Notes: generated by a model not told the origin, from the letters alone. Counted from the first letter of the stretch, positions 17,762 to 27,451 are shown. The stretch is 64,000 bases of DNA from Pseudomonadota bacterium (GCA_029782295.1 JAKOVB010000089.1:62001-126000); one strand, 5' to 3'. Made by a program: numbers and translations.

Positions 17762-18939
17762 CAGGATTCCGACATGCGCTCCGCGGCCTGAATGCACTCG
17801 GCCAGAGAAGCGACCAGGGCGATGCGGATAAACCCTGAGCCCGGATTGACCCCGTGGGCATCACGCGCCAGGAAGCTTCCGGGCAGGACCGTGATGTTGA
17901 GTTCGCGATAGAGGCGTTGTGCCAGTTCGGTATCGCTGCCGTTCGTGCGTGCCCAGAGGTAGAAAGCTGCGTCTGGGAGATCGACATCCAGCACTTTTTG
18001 CATCATGGGCGTCACGGTCTTGAACTTCTCGACGTATAAACGCCGGTTCTCGCGTACATGCGTTTCGTCGTTCCAGGCCGCAGCACTTGCGGCTTGCACC
18101 GCAGGGTTCATGGCACAGCCGTGATAAGTCCGGTACAGCAGGAACTTCTCCAGGATCTTCTCATCTCCCGCCACGAAGCCGGAGCGCATGCCAGGCACGT
18201 TGGAACGCTTGGACAGGCTGCTGAACATGACGACACGTTCGAAGCTGCGCCCCAGTTGATGTGCGGCCTGCAGCGCCCCGATCGGAGGGTGCGCTTCATC
18301 GAAATAGATCTCGGAATAGCACTCATCCGAAGCGATGACAAAGCCATACTTGTCTGACAGGGCGAAAATCTCGCGCCAGCCATCGAGGTCCATGACCTTG
18401 CCGGTCGGGTTGCCCGGCGAGCAAACGTATACCAGTTGCGTGCGCTGCCAGACATTTTCCGGTACGGAGGCGAAATCCATGCGGAAGCCGTGCTCCGGCA
18501 ACGTGTTGAGATAATAGGGTTCGGCCCCGGCCAGCAAGGCTGCGCCCTCGTAGATCTGGTAGAAGGGGTTCGGGCTGATCACCACGGGATGCGGCCGGGT
18601 CGGATCAATCACAGCCTGTGCGAATGCGAACAATGCTTCCCGGCTGCCGTTCACTGGGATGATGGCACGCTCAATATCCGGAGTGGGGATGCCGTAACGA
18701 CGTACCATCCAGTCGGCAATCGCGGTGCGCAAGGCAACGCTGCCGAGCGTGGTCGGATAACTTGCCAAGCCGGACAGATTGTTCGTCAGCGCTTCTTTGA
18801 TAAATGGCGGCGTTTCATGCTTCGGTTCGCCGATCGAAAGGTTGACCGGTGTATAGTTCGGGTTGGGCGTGATGCCATGGAACAGTTCACGCAGCTTCTG
18901 AAATGGGTAGGGATGCAATGCATCCAGATTCGGGTTCAT
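17761..18939 (-). CDS. dapC: Succinyldiaminopimelate transaminase DapC
   Basis: 392 residues from MNPNLDALHPYPFQKL. It is a fold-type I PLP aminotransferase of the DapC subgroup, which forms N-succinyl-LL-2-amino-6-oxopimelate / succinyl-DAP in lysine and peptidoglycan biosynthesis. The opening segment and VNLSIGEPKHETP are typical of this subgroup. The PLP-lysine region is MFSSLSKRSNVPGMRSGF, and VCSPGNPTGKVMDL is the substrate-phosphate region. The frame runs 30 codons further upstream without support. It is divergent from the EamA transporter with only 16 bases between starts. Confidence 0.9.
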   Translation of the reverse strand: MNPNLDALHPYPFQKLRELFHGITPNPNYTPVNLSIGEPKHETPPFIKEALTNNLSGLASYPTTLGSVALRTAIADWMVRRYGIPTPDIERAIIPVNGSREALFAFAQAVIDPTRPHPVVISPNPFYQIYEGAALLAGAEPYYLNTLPEHGFRMDFASVPENVWQRTQLVYVCSPGNPTGKVMDLDGWREIFALSDKYGFVIASDECYSEIYFDEAHPPIGALQAAHQLGRSFERVVMFSSLSKRSNVPGMRSGFVAGDEKILEKFLLYRTYHGCAMNPAVQAASAAAWNDETHVRENRRLYVEKFKTVTPMMQKVLDVDLPDAAFYLWARTNGSDTELAQRLYRELNITVLPGSFLARDAHGVNPGSGFIRIALVASLAECIQAAERMSES

Positions 18940-18955
18940 AGGAATATTATAAAGG

Positions 18956-19837
18956 TTGAAACTTCTCACGACAAAACATCCAGCGCTGGCGACGTTCGGT
19001 TTGCTGTTCGGCGCCACCGCCTGGGGCATTATCTGGTATCCCTATCGATTGCTGGACGAGGCTGGAATCTCCGGCATTGCTGCCAGCGTCGCCACTTACG
19101 TCATGGCATTGCTGCTGGCGGCCTGGCTGTTCCGCGGGCGGTGGGATAAGGTTTTTGTAAGCCCGGCCACCATGTTGCCACTGGCCATGGCTGCGGGATG
19201 GACCAACCTCAGCTACGTGCTGGCCGTGATTGGCGGCGAGGTGATGCGGGTGCTGTTGCTGTTCTACCTGTCACCCCTGTGGACATTGTTGCTGGCCCGG
19301 CTGCTCCTGGATGAACCAGCCGGTCGTCGCAGCCTGTTTGTGATTGCGCTTTCCCTGACTGGCGCCTTCGTGATGCTGTGGCAACCTTCGGAAGGGTTGC
19401 CGCTTCCCCGCAATGGATATGAGTGGATCGCGTTGTCTTCCGGTTTTTGTTTTGCCTTGACGAATGTGTTGACCCGTCGCGCTGCGCATCTGACTCTGGA
19501 AGCCAAATCCTTTGCGGTTTGGTCTGGCGTGGGAGTGCTGGCTCTGATTCTTTTGCCGTTCAGTCCGACACCACTGCCTCAGCTGGGGCAGATGACCTCT
19601 ACCGAATGGTGGCTGATCGTATTACTGGGGACCGTACTGGTCATGACTACATTGCTGGTCCAGTACGGGATCACACACACACCGGTGGCACGTGCCTCGG
19701 TCATCTTCCTGTTCGAGCTCGTCGTGGCAGCCATTTCCTCCTACCTGCTGGCGGGGGAGGAACTGACGGCGAGGGAATGGGTAGGTGGCGCCATGATCGT
19801 CGCCGCCACCATTTTTGCTCCCAAGGACGGCGGCTGA
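18956..19837 (+). CDS. DMT-superfamily (EamA) transporter
   Basis: 293 residues with about ten hydrophobic helices in two EamA halves (LFGATAWGIIWYPYRLL in the first; the second half begins near WIALSSGFCFALTNVL). It is an inner-membrane drug/metabolite-type exporter whose substrate is not predictable. The best start is a TTG at 18956. No ATG occurs in a suitable place before the first helix, and the short gap to the divergent dapC start limits longer versions. It converges with pilU. Annotation to family level is secure, but the exact start is not. Confidence 0.85.
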   Translation: MKLLTTKHPALATFGLLFGATAWGIIWYPYRLLDEAGISGIAASVATYVMALLLAAWLFRGRWDKVFVSPATMLPLAMAAGWTNLSYVLAVIGGEVMRVLLLFYLSPLWTLLLARLLLDEPAGRRSLFVIALSLTGAFVMLWQPSEGLPLPRNGYEWIALSSGFCFALTNVLTRRAAHLTLEAKSFAVWSGVGVLALILLPFSPTPLPQLGQMTSTEWWLIVLLGTVLVMTTLLVQYGITHTPVARASVIFLFELVVAAISSYLLAGEELTAREWVGGAMIVAATIFAPKDGG

Positions 19838-19852
19838 CGCGTTGGATGCCTG

Positions 19853-20941
19853 CTAGATGCCGGCGCGCGCACCTTCCGCCGTCAGGCGGATCTTGAGCGA
19901 GAGGTCGTTGCGCGAGTCCGCATTGCGCAGGGCGTTTTCAGCGCTGACCCGTCCGGACTGGAACAGCTTGAACAGCGACTGGTCGAACGAGCACATGCCG
20001 ATATCGGTGTTCTCCGCCATGATTTCCTTGATTTCTTCCAGCTTGCCTTTCTGGATCAACTCGCCGATGTAGGGGGTGTTGATCAGCACCTCGATGGCGG
20101 CGACGCGCTTGGTCTGTGTGCCCGGCACAAGACGCTGGGAGACGATGCCGATGAGGTTGAGCGCCAGCGCCAGCATGATGCTCTGGCGGCCATCAGGCGG
20201 GAAGAAGGACAGGATGCGTTCGATGGCCTGGTTGGCGTTATTGGCATGCAGCGTAGCCAGGCAAAGGTGACCGGTTTCCGAGTAGGCCACGGCATGCTTC
20301 ATGGTGTCCATGTCACGGATTTCACCGATCAGAATTACGTTGGGCGCCTGGCGCATGGCGTTTTTAAGGCCATTGTCGAATGAAAGTGTGTCGATGCCGA
20401 TTTCGCGCTGGTCTACCACGGATTTCTTGTGGTTGTGAATGAATTCGATGGGATCTTCCAGTGTCAGGATATGGCCGGTTTCGTTTTCGTTGCGATGATC
20501 GATCATCGCCGCCAGCGTCGTCGACTTGCCGGATCCGGTCGCGCCAACGATCAGAATGAGTCCGCGCGGACGCATGACCAGATCCTTGACGATGGGCGGC
20601 AGGCCCAGCGACTCGATCGAAGGGATCACGTTCTTGATATGCCTGATCACCATGGAGACTTCACCGCGCTGCCGGAAGGCATTTACACGAAAGCGGCCTA
20701 TTTCATGCAGGCTGAGGGCGAAATTCATTTCCAGCGTTTCTTCGAATTGCCTGATCTGGGACTCGCTCATCAGGCTGTAGGCGATTTCCTGCACCATGCC
20801 AGGCTTCATGACCTGGCTATTGACCGGTGCCGAATCGCCTTCGATGTTGATATTGATCGGCGCGCCGGTGCTGAAGAACAGGTCAGAGCCGCCTTTCTCG
20901 ACCATGAATTTGAGGACCGGAGTAATGTTGAGAGCAGCCAT
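19853..20941 (-). CDS. pilU: Twitching-motility ATPase PilU (PilT-type)
   Basis: 362 residues. It is a hexameric retraction ATPase accessory to PilT in type IV pilus retraction. Walker A is GATGSGKSTT (about 132-141), the Asp box is ILTLEDPIEFIH, Walker B is NVILIGEIRDMDTM, and the His box is HLCLATLHANNA. Length and the C-terminal region, including the acidic KLEEIKEIMAEN before MCSFDQSLFKLF, fit PilU rather than PilT. No pilT precedes it here, which differs from the usual pilT-pilU pair. It lies 51 bases downstream of the O-GlcNAc transferase gene on the same strand. Confidence 0.92.
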   Translation of the reverse strand: MAALNITPVLKFMVEKGGSDLFFSTGAPININIEGDSAPVNSQVMKPGMVQEIAYSLMSESQIRQFEETLEMNFALSLHEIGRFRVNAFRQRGEVSMVIRHIKNVIPSIESLGLPPIVKDLVMRPRGLILIVGATGSGKSTTLAAMIDHRNENETGHILTLEDPIEFIHNHKKSVVDQREIGIDTLSFDNGLKNAMRQAPNVILIGEIRDMDTMKHAVAYSETGHLCLATLHANNANQAIERILSFFPPDGRQSIMLALALNLIGIVSQRLVPGTQTKRVAAIEVLINTPYIGELIQKGKLEEIKEIMAENTDIGMCSFDQSLFKLFQSGRVSAENALRNADSRNDLSLKIRLTAEGARAGI

Positions 20942-20991
20942 GGTGTCTTTTATTGAACGCTGAATGACTTAGGATAAGGCGTAATGCGGCT

Positions 20992-22800
20992 TCAGGCAAT
21001 CCATCGTTGCCACATGTCCTGATAGAGATGTTCCAGATGACGTGCAAAGCGTTCTGTATCGAACAGGGGCATGCGGTCTCGTGATGACTTCAGCAGGGTC
21101 TTCAGCCTTGCCAGCTCGGCTGGATGCGCCACCAGCTCACGAGCCTTGTTCTCATACGCCTGCAGGTCGTATGTAACCAGTTCCGGGACACCGGCCGCAT
21201 GAAGCAGGCTGCCGGCCACGCGCGAGGCAAAGGTCTCGCCGGCGCATGTCAGTACTGGAAGCCCGACCCACAACGCATCACTGGTCGTGGTATGGGCGTT
21301 GTAGGGCAGGGTGTCCAGAAACAGGTCGGCCAGTTGCTGGCGTGCCAGATGCCGATCGATGGGGGCGCGGGGCGCGAAGATCAGGCGTTCAGGTGCGATG
21401 CCACGTGCTTGCGCCTCATGCTGCAGATGGGTTCTGGCCCAAATGTTGCACTCCAGCAGCCAGAGCACGCTCCCGTCGTGATCTGACAAAAGTTTCATCC
21501 ATATATCAAATACTTGCGGCGTTATCTTGAAAGTCTGGTTGAAGCTGCAAAACACGAATCCATGCTCGGGAAGTCCGCATTCCGCACGCGTCGGGACAGC
21601 ACCGACCGGACGCTGCCGGTCATTGGGCTGATAGGTGTCCGGCAGGAAAGCCAGTTGCTCGCTATAGTCTTCGGCATCTGACTCGGAGGTGATGAAGCGG
21701 TCGGAAATCAGATAATCGGCGAATGGCGCCCCCATGGTGCCTGGAAATCCCAGCCAGTTCACCTGGATAGGCGCCGGCCGGACGGCCAGAATGCCGGTCC
21801 GGCTGGTCTGGGTGAATCCGGTCAGGTCGACCAGAATGTCGATCCCGTCTTCATGCATCTGTCGCGCTGCCTCGTGCTGCGAGATAGGACGAATGTCGTG
21901 GAACACATCGAAGGACTGCTCAAGTCGCCTGCGCTCCGGGGTCTGGTCATCTGCACCATAGGAATACCCATGGATTTCGAACTGATTGCGGTCATGCAGT
22001 TCGAACAGTTCCGTCGTCAGAAATGCCAGTGGATGCAGACGAAAATCGCCTGACAGGTAGCCGATACGCAATTTGCTTCTGGGGCCTCGCTGGAAGCTGA
22101 AATTCAACCGCTGCGCATCTTCCATCAGCCGCCGGTAACGATTGGCGACCCAATGCTCCGCACACAGGCGTTGCTCGGCGGCCGTGGTGCCGGGCAGGGC
22201 AAGGAATGCAAAAGGGGAGATTTGCGCACGGGGTTCCTCCCGGACAATGTGACGGATCTCTTCGACGGCTGCATCCAGCCCCTCCCAATCACAGATGTGC
22301 TGCCGCTGGTGCAATAGATGCATGCGGGCGTGGTGAAGCTTCGGGTTGAGCCGCAGGGCCTCCCGGTAACAGGCAATTGCCTCGTCCAGTTTGCCGGTTT
22401 CACGCAAGACATTTCCCAGATTGTTGTGGGTGTCCGCATCTTGCGGATTCAGTCGCAGAGCTGCGCGATAGGCATTCGCAGCCTGTTCCGGCCGGCCGAG
22501 TTCGCGCAACGCGTTTCCGAGGTTGAAATGCGTGGCCGCATCTGTGGAATCGGCCTTCAGCGATGCCTGAAATTGCCCGATGGCCTCCTGATATTGCCCC
22601 ATTGCAGCAAAGGTGTTGCCTATCTGCAGCAGAATCTGAGGATGGCCCGGTGCCAGGGAAAGCGCTTGCCGGTAATTTTCCAGCGCATCCTCGGACCGCC
22701 CCTGGGCGAGCAGCAGGCTGCCCAGTTCGTAATAAAGGGCCGGATCCTGAGGGCTACGCCTGATGGCATGCCGGAGTCGTTCGATGGCTGACTGAGTCAT
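20992..22800 (-). CDS. SPINDLY-type O-GlcNAc transferase with TPR repeats
   Basis: 602 residues. About five TPR units occupy residues 1-170; repeats such as HFNLGNALRELGRPEQAANAYRAAL recur every 34 residues. The glycosyltransferase-41 catalytic region follows, with RIGYLSGDFRLHPLAF, DILVDLTGFTQTSR, IQVNWLGFPGTMGAP, and the UDP-binding end with FNQTFKITPQVF, LFLDTLPYNAHTTTSDALW and GLPVLTC. Bacterial members glycosylate proteins at Ser/Thr, in some cases flagellin or adhesins. The start overlaps the mnmC stop (ATGA) and pilU follows, so pilus or surface protein modification is possible but only inferred. Confidence 0.92.
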   Translation of the reverse strand: MTQSAIERLRHAIRRSPQDPALYYELGSLLLAQGRSEDALENYRQALSLAPGHPQILLQIGNTFAAMGQYQEAIGQFQASLKADSTDAATHFNLGNALRELGRPEQAANAYRAALRLNPQDADTHNNLGNVLRETGKLDEAIACYREALRLNPKLHHARMHLLHQRQHICDWEGLDAAVEEIRHIVREEPRAQISPFAFLALPGTTAAEQRLCAEHWVANRYRRLMEDAQRLNFSFQRGPRSKLRIGYLSGDFRLHPLAFLTTELFELHDRNQFEIHGYSYGADDQTPERRRLEQSFDVFHDIRPISQHEAARQMHEDGIDILVDLTGFTQTSRTGILAVRPAPIQVNWLGFPGTMGAPFADYLISDRFITSESDAEDYSEQLAFLPDTYQPNDRQRPVGAVPTRAECGLPEHGFVFCSFNQTFKITPQVFDIWMKLLSDHDGSVLWLLECNIWARTHLQHEAQARGIAPERLIFAPRAPIDRHLARQQLADLFLDTLPYNAHTTTSDALWVGLPVLTCAGETFASRVAGSLLHAAGVPELVTYDLQAYENKARELVAHPAELARLKTLLKSSRDRMPLFDTERFARHLEHLYQDMWQRWIA

Positions 22801-24746
22801 GGTAGCGGATTGTACCCGATGGCCGCCCCGATCAATCGCTTGAGCCCTCTCTCGCGCAGAAGAAAGCGGTTCGGATCAAGCGCTGCTGCCAGCGTTGCGT
22901 CCATCGGCAGCGGCTCACCTTCCAGTCGGGCGGCAATCAATTCCGCACACAAAGGCGCGGTCATCAACCCTTTGGAGCCATGGCCAACGTTGACATGGAG
23001 TCCATCGAGCCATGGCAAGTGATCTTTGCCGATCCGGCTCCCCGGACTATAGCGTTGCAGTAGTTCCACGGCGTCGAGCAAAGGTCCTGCTGCGGGCAGA
23101 TAATCCGGCGTGGCGCAGCGCAGCGCGGTCCTGCCTGCCAGACTTTCCGGATCCAGTGTGTCGAATGCCTCAAAAAGTGCAGGAGACAAGGCCTTCAGCA
23201 TCGACAGGTTGTGACGATGGTCTTCATACCGGATTTCCAGACTGCGGTCTTCAGGATGGAAACTGGCTCCAGTGCAATGCATCCCCTCCCGGGCAGGGCT
23301 GATGTAGCCCTCGGTGCAGATCACTGCCTTGAGTTTGCTGCTTGCCGCCGTTTCTGGCAGATGACTGACCTGCCCGCGAACCGGCTCCAGGGGAATGTGT
23401 GCGGCTTGAGGGAATCGCGAGGTCTCATTCGCACCGGCCAGGATGACGACGGAGCCTTCGGCCAGACAGCCGGACGCAGTCATGAGTCGCCATCCTTGGC
23501 CCCCTGCCTGCAGGTGCAGCACGTCGCTGGAGGTGCGTATCATGACGCCGGGGTGCGTTGCCAGAGCGCGGCAGAGCGCTGGCGGATGCATCCATCCGCC
23601 ACGGGGAAACCAGAGGCCTCCGTTCGGCATGTCGATGCCGGCCAGCAGTGATGCCTCGGTCGCATCCACGGCATGTACCAGATCCTCCGGGAGTCCGCGC
23701 GCGACGACTTCTTCGATACGCTTGGTTTCCCGGGCATTGAAGGCCTGTTGCAACAGGCCGCAGTCATCCCAGTCCCGGCCTTTGTTCAGCACGCCACGTG
23801 CAAGCCAGCGCGTGTGCAGAAAGCCAGTCTGGGCGATGCGACTCAACGGGATGTCATGCCCGGATAATCGAGGATACAAAACCCCCTGGGCATTCCCGGA
23901 GGCTTCTGAGGCGAGGTGAGCATGACGTTCAACCAGCGTGACCTGCCATCCGCGTTTGGCCAGGCTATGGGCTGTGGCGCAGCCTGCAATGCCTCCACCG
24001 ACCACAACAGCGGTGCGAGGACGTAGCTCATGCAATTCGCGGGGACGGTGGATGGCCCCGCGCAGCATGTCGCGCTTGCTGCCGAACCCGGCGACCTTCT
24101 CGACCTGAAAGCCGACATTCTCCAGGCCGCGCCTGACCACCCCTGCCGCGGTGAAGGTGGCAAAAGTCCCTTCCGGTCCGGTAAGGCGGGCGACTTGCTC
24201 AAGGATGTCGCTCCCCCACATTTCCGGGTTCCTGGCCGGTGCGAATCCGTCGAGGAACCAGGCATCGACGACCGCGTGCAGTTCAGGCAGTGTGCTGCGG
24301 GCATCCCCGATCAGCAGGGTCAGGGTAATCCGGCCATGGTCGAATTCAAACCGTCGCCAGCCGGGTGCCAACAATTCGTACTGTGCCAGCAGTTGCTGGC
24401 TGTAGGAGACAAGCTCCGGCCACAGTTCAAGGGCACGGCGGAGATCTTCCAGTGTAAGCGGGTATTGTTCGGTGCTGACGAAATGCAGCCTTGCCGAGGG
24501 CGGGGCTACCCTGTCCCATAACTGCCAGGCGCTCAGGAAATTGAGACCGGTGCCGAATCCGGTTTCAGCAATGGTAAAGCGGCGTAACCCCTTGTCCTGC
24601 CAGCGTTGCGGAAGGTGATTGTGATTCAGGAAAACGTGACGGGTTTCTTCCAATCCGGAAGATCGGGAAAAATAGACATCCCCGAACGCCGTCGATACCG
24701 GCTGTCCGTCCTGCCAATCGAGAATTCCGGAATAGGGTGTTTGCAT
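22797..24746 (-). CDS. mnmC: Bifunctional tRNA mnm5s2U34 biosynthesis protein MnmC
   Basis: 649 residues from MQTPYSGILDWQDGQP. The frame runs 109 codons further upstream, antisense to the next gene, and that part is not real. The N-terminal methyltransferase domain (MnmD) has ETGFGTGLNFLSAW and DAWFLDGFAPARNPEMW. The C-terminal FAD oxidoreductase begins with the dinucleotide motif VVVGGGIAGCATAHSLAKRG. The two domains turn cmnm5(s2)U34 into nm5 and then mnm5(s2)U34 in tRNA-Lys, -Glu and -Gln. SelU in this window acts on the same nucleotide, and tRNA-Glu(UUC) is encoded 3.6 kb away. The stop overlaps the transferase start. Confidence 0.96.
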   Translation of the reverse strand: MQTPYSGILDWQDGQPVSTAFGDVYFSRSSGLEETRHVFLNHNHLPQRWQDKGLRRFTIAETGFGTGLNFLSAWQLWDRVAPPSARLHFVSTEQYPLTLEDLRRALELWPELVSYSQQLLAQYELLAPGWRRFEFDHGRITLTLLIGDARSTLPELHAVVDAWFLDGFAPARNPEMWGSDILEQVARLTGPEGTFATFTAAGVVRRGLENVGFQVEKVAGFGSKRDMLRGAIHRPRELHELRPRTAVVVGGGIAGCATAHSLAKRGWQVTLVERHAHLASEASGNAQGVLYPRLSGHDIPLSRIAQTGFLHTRWLARGVLNKGRDWDDCGLLQQAFNARETKRIEEVVARGLPEDLVHAVDATEASLLAGIDMPNGGLWFPRGGWMHPPALCRALATHPGVMIRTSSDVLHLQAGGQGWRLMTASGCLAEGSVVILAGANETSRFPQAAHIPLEPVRGQVSHLPETAASSKLKAVICTEGYISPAREGMHCTGASFHPEDRSLEIRYEDHRHNLSMLKALSPALFEAFDTLDPESLAGRTALRCATPDYLPAAGPLLDAVELLQRYSPGSRIGKDHLPWLDGLHVNVGHGSKGLMTAPLCAELIAARLEGEPLPMDATLAAALDPNRFLLRERGLKRLIGAAIGYNPLP

Positions 24747-24784
24747 TGTACTGGGGTCGTAATTCAGGCATATTTTCGCACGAG

Positions 24785-25300
24785 ATGCATACTTTCTACG
24801 AACCGCCGTCCAACTGGCTGCAACGCCATGCGTCAAAGATATGGCCTGGCGGACAGGTGCTCGACCTGGCCTGCGGCAGCGGCCGCAATAGCCGCTGGCT
24901 GGCAGAGCAGGGCTTTCAGGTCCTTGCGGTGGACCATGATGCTGAGGCCTTGGGCAGTTTGTCCGGTTTGCGTGGTGTGACGCCATATCCTGCGGACCTC
25001 GAATCGGGTAGTTGGCCGCTGGCTGGCAAGTCGTTCGATGCCATTGTCGTTTGCCGTTATCTCCACAGGCCATTGTTGCCCCGTCTTGCGGAGGCGCTTA
25101 ACGATGGCGGGCTGCTGATTTATGAAACCTTCATGACCGGCCAGGAAACGCTGGGGCGCCCCAGGAACCCTGCATTTCTGCTAGCGCCCGACGAACTCAG
25201 GCTGACCTATCAGGGGTTGCTCGAAATCATCGATTTCGAACAGGGGCTGTTTTCAGAACCCCATCCTGCCTATTTACAACGTCTTTGTGCGAGACGCTGA
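24785..25300 (+). CDS. Small class I SAM-dependent methyltransferase (TehB-like)
   Basis: 171 residues from MHTFYEPPSNWLQRHA. Motif I is VLDLACGSGRNSRWLAEQG and the post-I acidic loop is VLAVDHDAEAL. FDAIVVCRYLHRPLL corresponds to motif IV, followed by the helix after it, DGGLLIYETFMTGQETLGRP. The fold and length match the TehB/thiopurine-like methyltransferases. The substrate is unknown. It is divergent from mnmC with 38 bases between starts and runs into the quinoprotein gene region. Confidence 0.88.
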   Translation: MHTFYEPPSNWLQRHASKIWPGGQVLDLACGSGRNSRWLAEQGFQVLAVDHDAEALGSLSGLRGVTPYPADLESGSWPLAGKSFDAIVVCRYLHRPLLPRLAEALNDGGLLIYETFMTGQETLGRPRNPAFLLAPDELRLTYQGLLEIIDFEQGLFSEPHPAYLQRLCARR

Positions 25301-25346
25301 ATTTGGGTGTACCATACTGACTAGTATGTTTGCAAAAGGACCTTCC

Positions 25347-27116
25347 ATGCTGCGCCCGCTCATCATTTCACTGGCATCCCTGTCATTATTGGCCTCTTGC
25401 GCCACCCAGACACCTGTGTCCGCCAAGTCGACCGAATGGCCGAGCTATGGTCGTGGTTATGACAACCAGCGGTTCTCGCCGCTGGATCAGATCAATCGAA
25501 CCAACATCGGAAGACTGGCCCCGGCCTGGCAATACCATAGTGGCGTCAAGGCGACCTTCCAGGCGACACCTATCGTGGTGAATGGCGTGATGTACGTCTC
25601 GCTGCCGTTCAACCACGTCGTCGCGCTGGACGCCAGAACTGGTCAGCAGTTGTGGAAATACGAACATCCGCGACGCAAGTCATGGACCATGTGTTGCGGA
25701 CCCGGCAACCGCGGGGTGGCCGTCGCGAATGGCAAGGTTTACATTGGTACCGTGGATGCACGCCTGATCGCCCTGGATGCGGCAACGGGCAAAGTCCTCT
25801 GGGATATTGATGCGGTATCCGAAAATGTGAAGACCGAGGGGATCGACGCGTTGCATTCGGATGACCCGCTGGCGCGGGAGAAGGTCTCCGGCGGCACCGG
25901 TATCGGGATCGCCATGGCGCCTGTGGTCTACAAGGGCAAGGTGATCGTCGGCATTACCGGCGTCGGATATGGCCTGCATATCGAGGAAAACCGCCCGGAT
26001 GCGCCCTTGGGTGCGGTGATCGGCGTGGCTGGCCGCTACGGCCGGCCAGGCTTCCTGGCCGCGTTCGATGCTGAAACCGGCAAGCGTGTCTGGCAGTTTG
26101 ACACCATTCCTTCTGAAGGCTGGGAGGGCAGTTTCACTCCGACCACGCCGGATGGCGTACCGCTCAATCGCGATCTCGACAAGGAACGCGCCACCCTGAA
26201 CCAATACCGGGATGCCTGGCGCTTTGGCGGCGGTTCAGCCTGGACCACGCCGGCGATCGACCCCAAACTGGGGCTGCTGTACTTCGGGACCGGCAATCCT
26301 TCTCCGCAGATGGACGATGTGTCCCGTCCCGGCGATAACCTCTACACCGTATCGCTGGTCGCGCTCGATATCGATACGGGCAAGCTGCGCTGGCATTACC
26401 AGCAGGTGCCGCATGATGTCTGGGGCTATGACCTTGCCAGCCCGCCGGTGCTGTTCGATTATCGTCATCATGGCAAAACCGTACCCGCCGTGGGACAGGC
26501 GAGCAAGACCGGCTGGTTCTATGTCCATGATCGCGCCACCGGGGAACTGTTGATGAAGTCCGAGGCCTTCGTGCCTCAATCCAACATGTTCGTACATGCC
26601 ACCCGGGAAGGTACGCGCGTGCATCCGGGCGTGTTCGGCGGGGTGAACTGGTCTCCGGCCTCTGTGGACGAGTCGCGGCAACAGGCGTTCGTCGCTGCCA
26701 TGCACATGCCGGTACGCTACACCCTGCATGAAACACCTGCGGCCGATGGCAAGCCCGCCATCCGTTACACCACTTCCGAGCCCATCGACGAAGCGAAGTG
26801 GGGGCTACTGTCTTCCATCGATCTCGTGACTGGCAAGATCCGCTGGCAGCACAAGACTGAACAGCCGTTGATCGGCGGCGTCCTGGCCACGGCCGGGGGG
26901 CTGTTGTTCACGGGCGAAGGCAATGGGAACTTCAACGCTTTCGACAGTGAAAACGGCAAGTTGCTGTGGCAATACAAGGCTGAGGCCGGGGTCAATGCAC
27001 CGCCAGTCACTTACCAGATCAACGGTGAACAATACATCGCCGTCGCCGCCGGCGGAAACCAGATATGGGGTTACAAGCAGGGCGACAGCCTGCTGGTGTT
27101 CAAGTTGGCTAAGTAA
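25347..27116 (+). CDS. PQQ-dependent-type quinoprotein (alcohol dehydrogenase family), lipoprotein, atypical metal site
   Basis: 589 residues from MLRPLIISLASLSLLASC. The ribosome site AAAGGA supports this start, and the lipobox LLAS-C predicts lipidation. It is an eight-bladed beta-propeller of the methanol/ethanol dehydrogenase family. Marks seen are the vicinal disulfide TMCCGPGNRG (C116-C117), GTGNPSP (metal-ligand Asn), ALDIDTG (D341 and D343, a DxD at the catalytic-Asp region), HDVWGYD and repeated W-motifs. The Glu that normally precedes YGxRG and coordinates Ca or lanthanide appears as R230 (GRYGRPG), so activity is uncertain. There is no C-terminal cytochrome c domain. A rubredoxin gene follows, but no PQQ synthesis genes are in view. 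Confidence 0.85.
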   Translation: MLRPLIISLASLSLLASCATQTPVSAKSTEWPSYGRGYDNQRFSPLDQINRTNIGRLAPAWQYHSGVKATFQATPIVVNGVMYVSLPFNHVVALDARTGQQLWKYEHPRRKSWTMCCGPGNRGVAVANGKVYIGTVDARLIALDAATGKVLWDIDAVSENVKTEGIDALHSDDPLAREKVSGGTGIGIAMAPVVYKGKVIVGITGVGYGLHIEENRPDAPLGAVIGVAGRYGRPGFLAAFDAETGKRVWQFDTIPSEGWEGSFTPTTPDGVPLNRDLDKERATLNQYRDAWRFGGGSAWTTPAIDPKLGLLYFGTGNPSPQMDDVSRPGDNLYTVSLVALDIDTGKLRWHYQQVPHDVWGYDLASPPVLFDYRHHGKTVPAVGQASKTGWFYVHDRATGELLMKSEAFVPQSNMFVHATREGTRVHPGVFGGVNWSPASVDESRQQAFVAAMHMPVRYTLHETPAADGKPAIRYTTSEPIDEAKWGLLSSIDLVTGKIRWQHKTEQPLIGGVLATAGGLLFTGEGNGNFNAFDSENGKLLWQYKAEAGVNAPPVTYQINGEQYIAVAAGGNQIWGYKQGDSLLVFKLAK

Positions 27117-27231
27117 CTGTGCCGGCAGGAAGCTTTGTCATGGGGGGAGCATTGTCTCTCCCCATTTGCTTTTGTACGGCGGCAGAATGTTGCATCATTG
27201 CCTTCAGGCGTGAATGTTCTGGAGGAACCCC

Positions 27232-27396
27232 ATGAAACAATGGATTTGTATCGTTTGTGGTTACATGTACGATGAGGCGGTCGGCGATCCGGAACACGGC
27301 ATCGCAGCAGGAACCCGCTGGGAGGATGTCCCGGAGGACTGGCGTTGTCCCGAATGTGGCGTCGGCAAGACTGACTTCGAGATGGTCAGCTTCTGA
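27232..27396 (+). CDS. Rubredoxin
   Basis: 54 residues from [16 protein letters not shown], preceded by GGAGGAAC at a good distance. Two CxxC pairs (CIVCG and CPECG) bind one Fe(SCys)4 centre, and the spacing and aromatic core residues are canonical. It is a small one-electron carrier in the cytoplasm. It lies 115 bases after the quinoprotein gene and may have its own promoter. The redox partner is unknown. Confidence 0.95.
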   Translation: MKQWICIVCGYMYDEAVGDPEHGIAAGTRWEDVPEDWRCPECGVGKTDFEMVSF

Positions 27397-27451
27397 CCGG
27401 CAGAATGGGGGATTGCCGCGCCCAACCCGGATCGGAGGATGCCTCTGTTGT

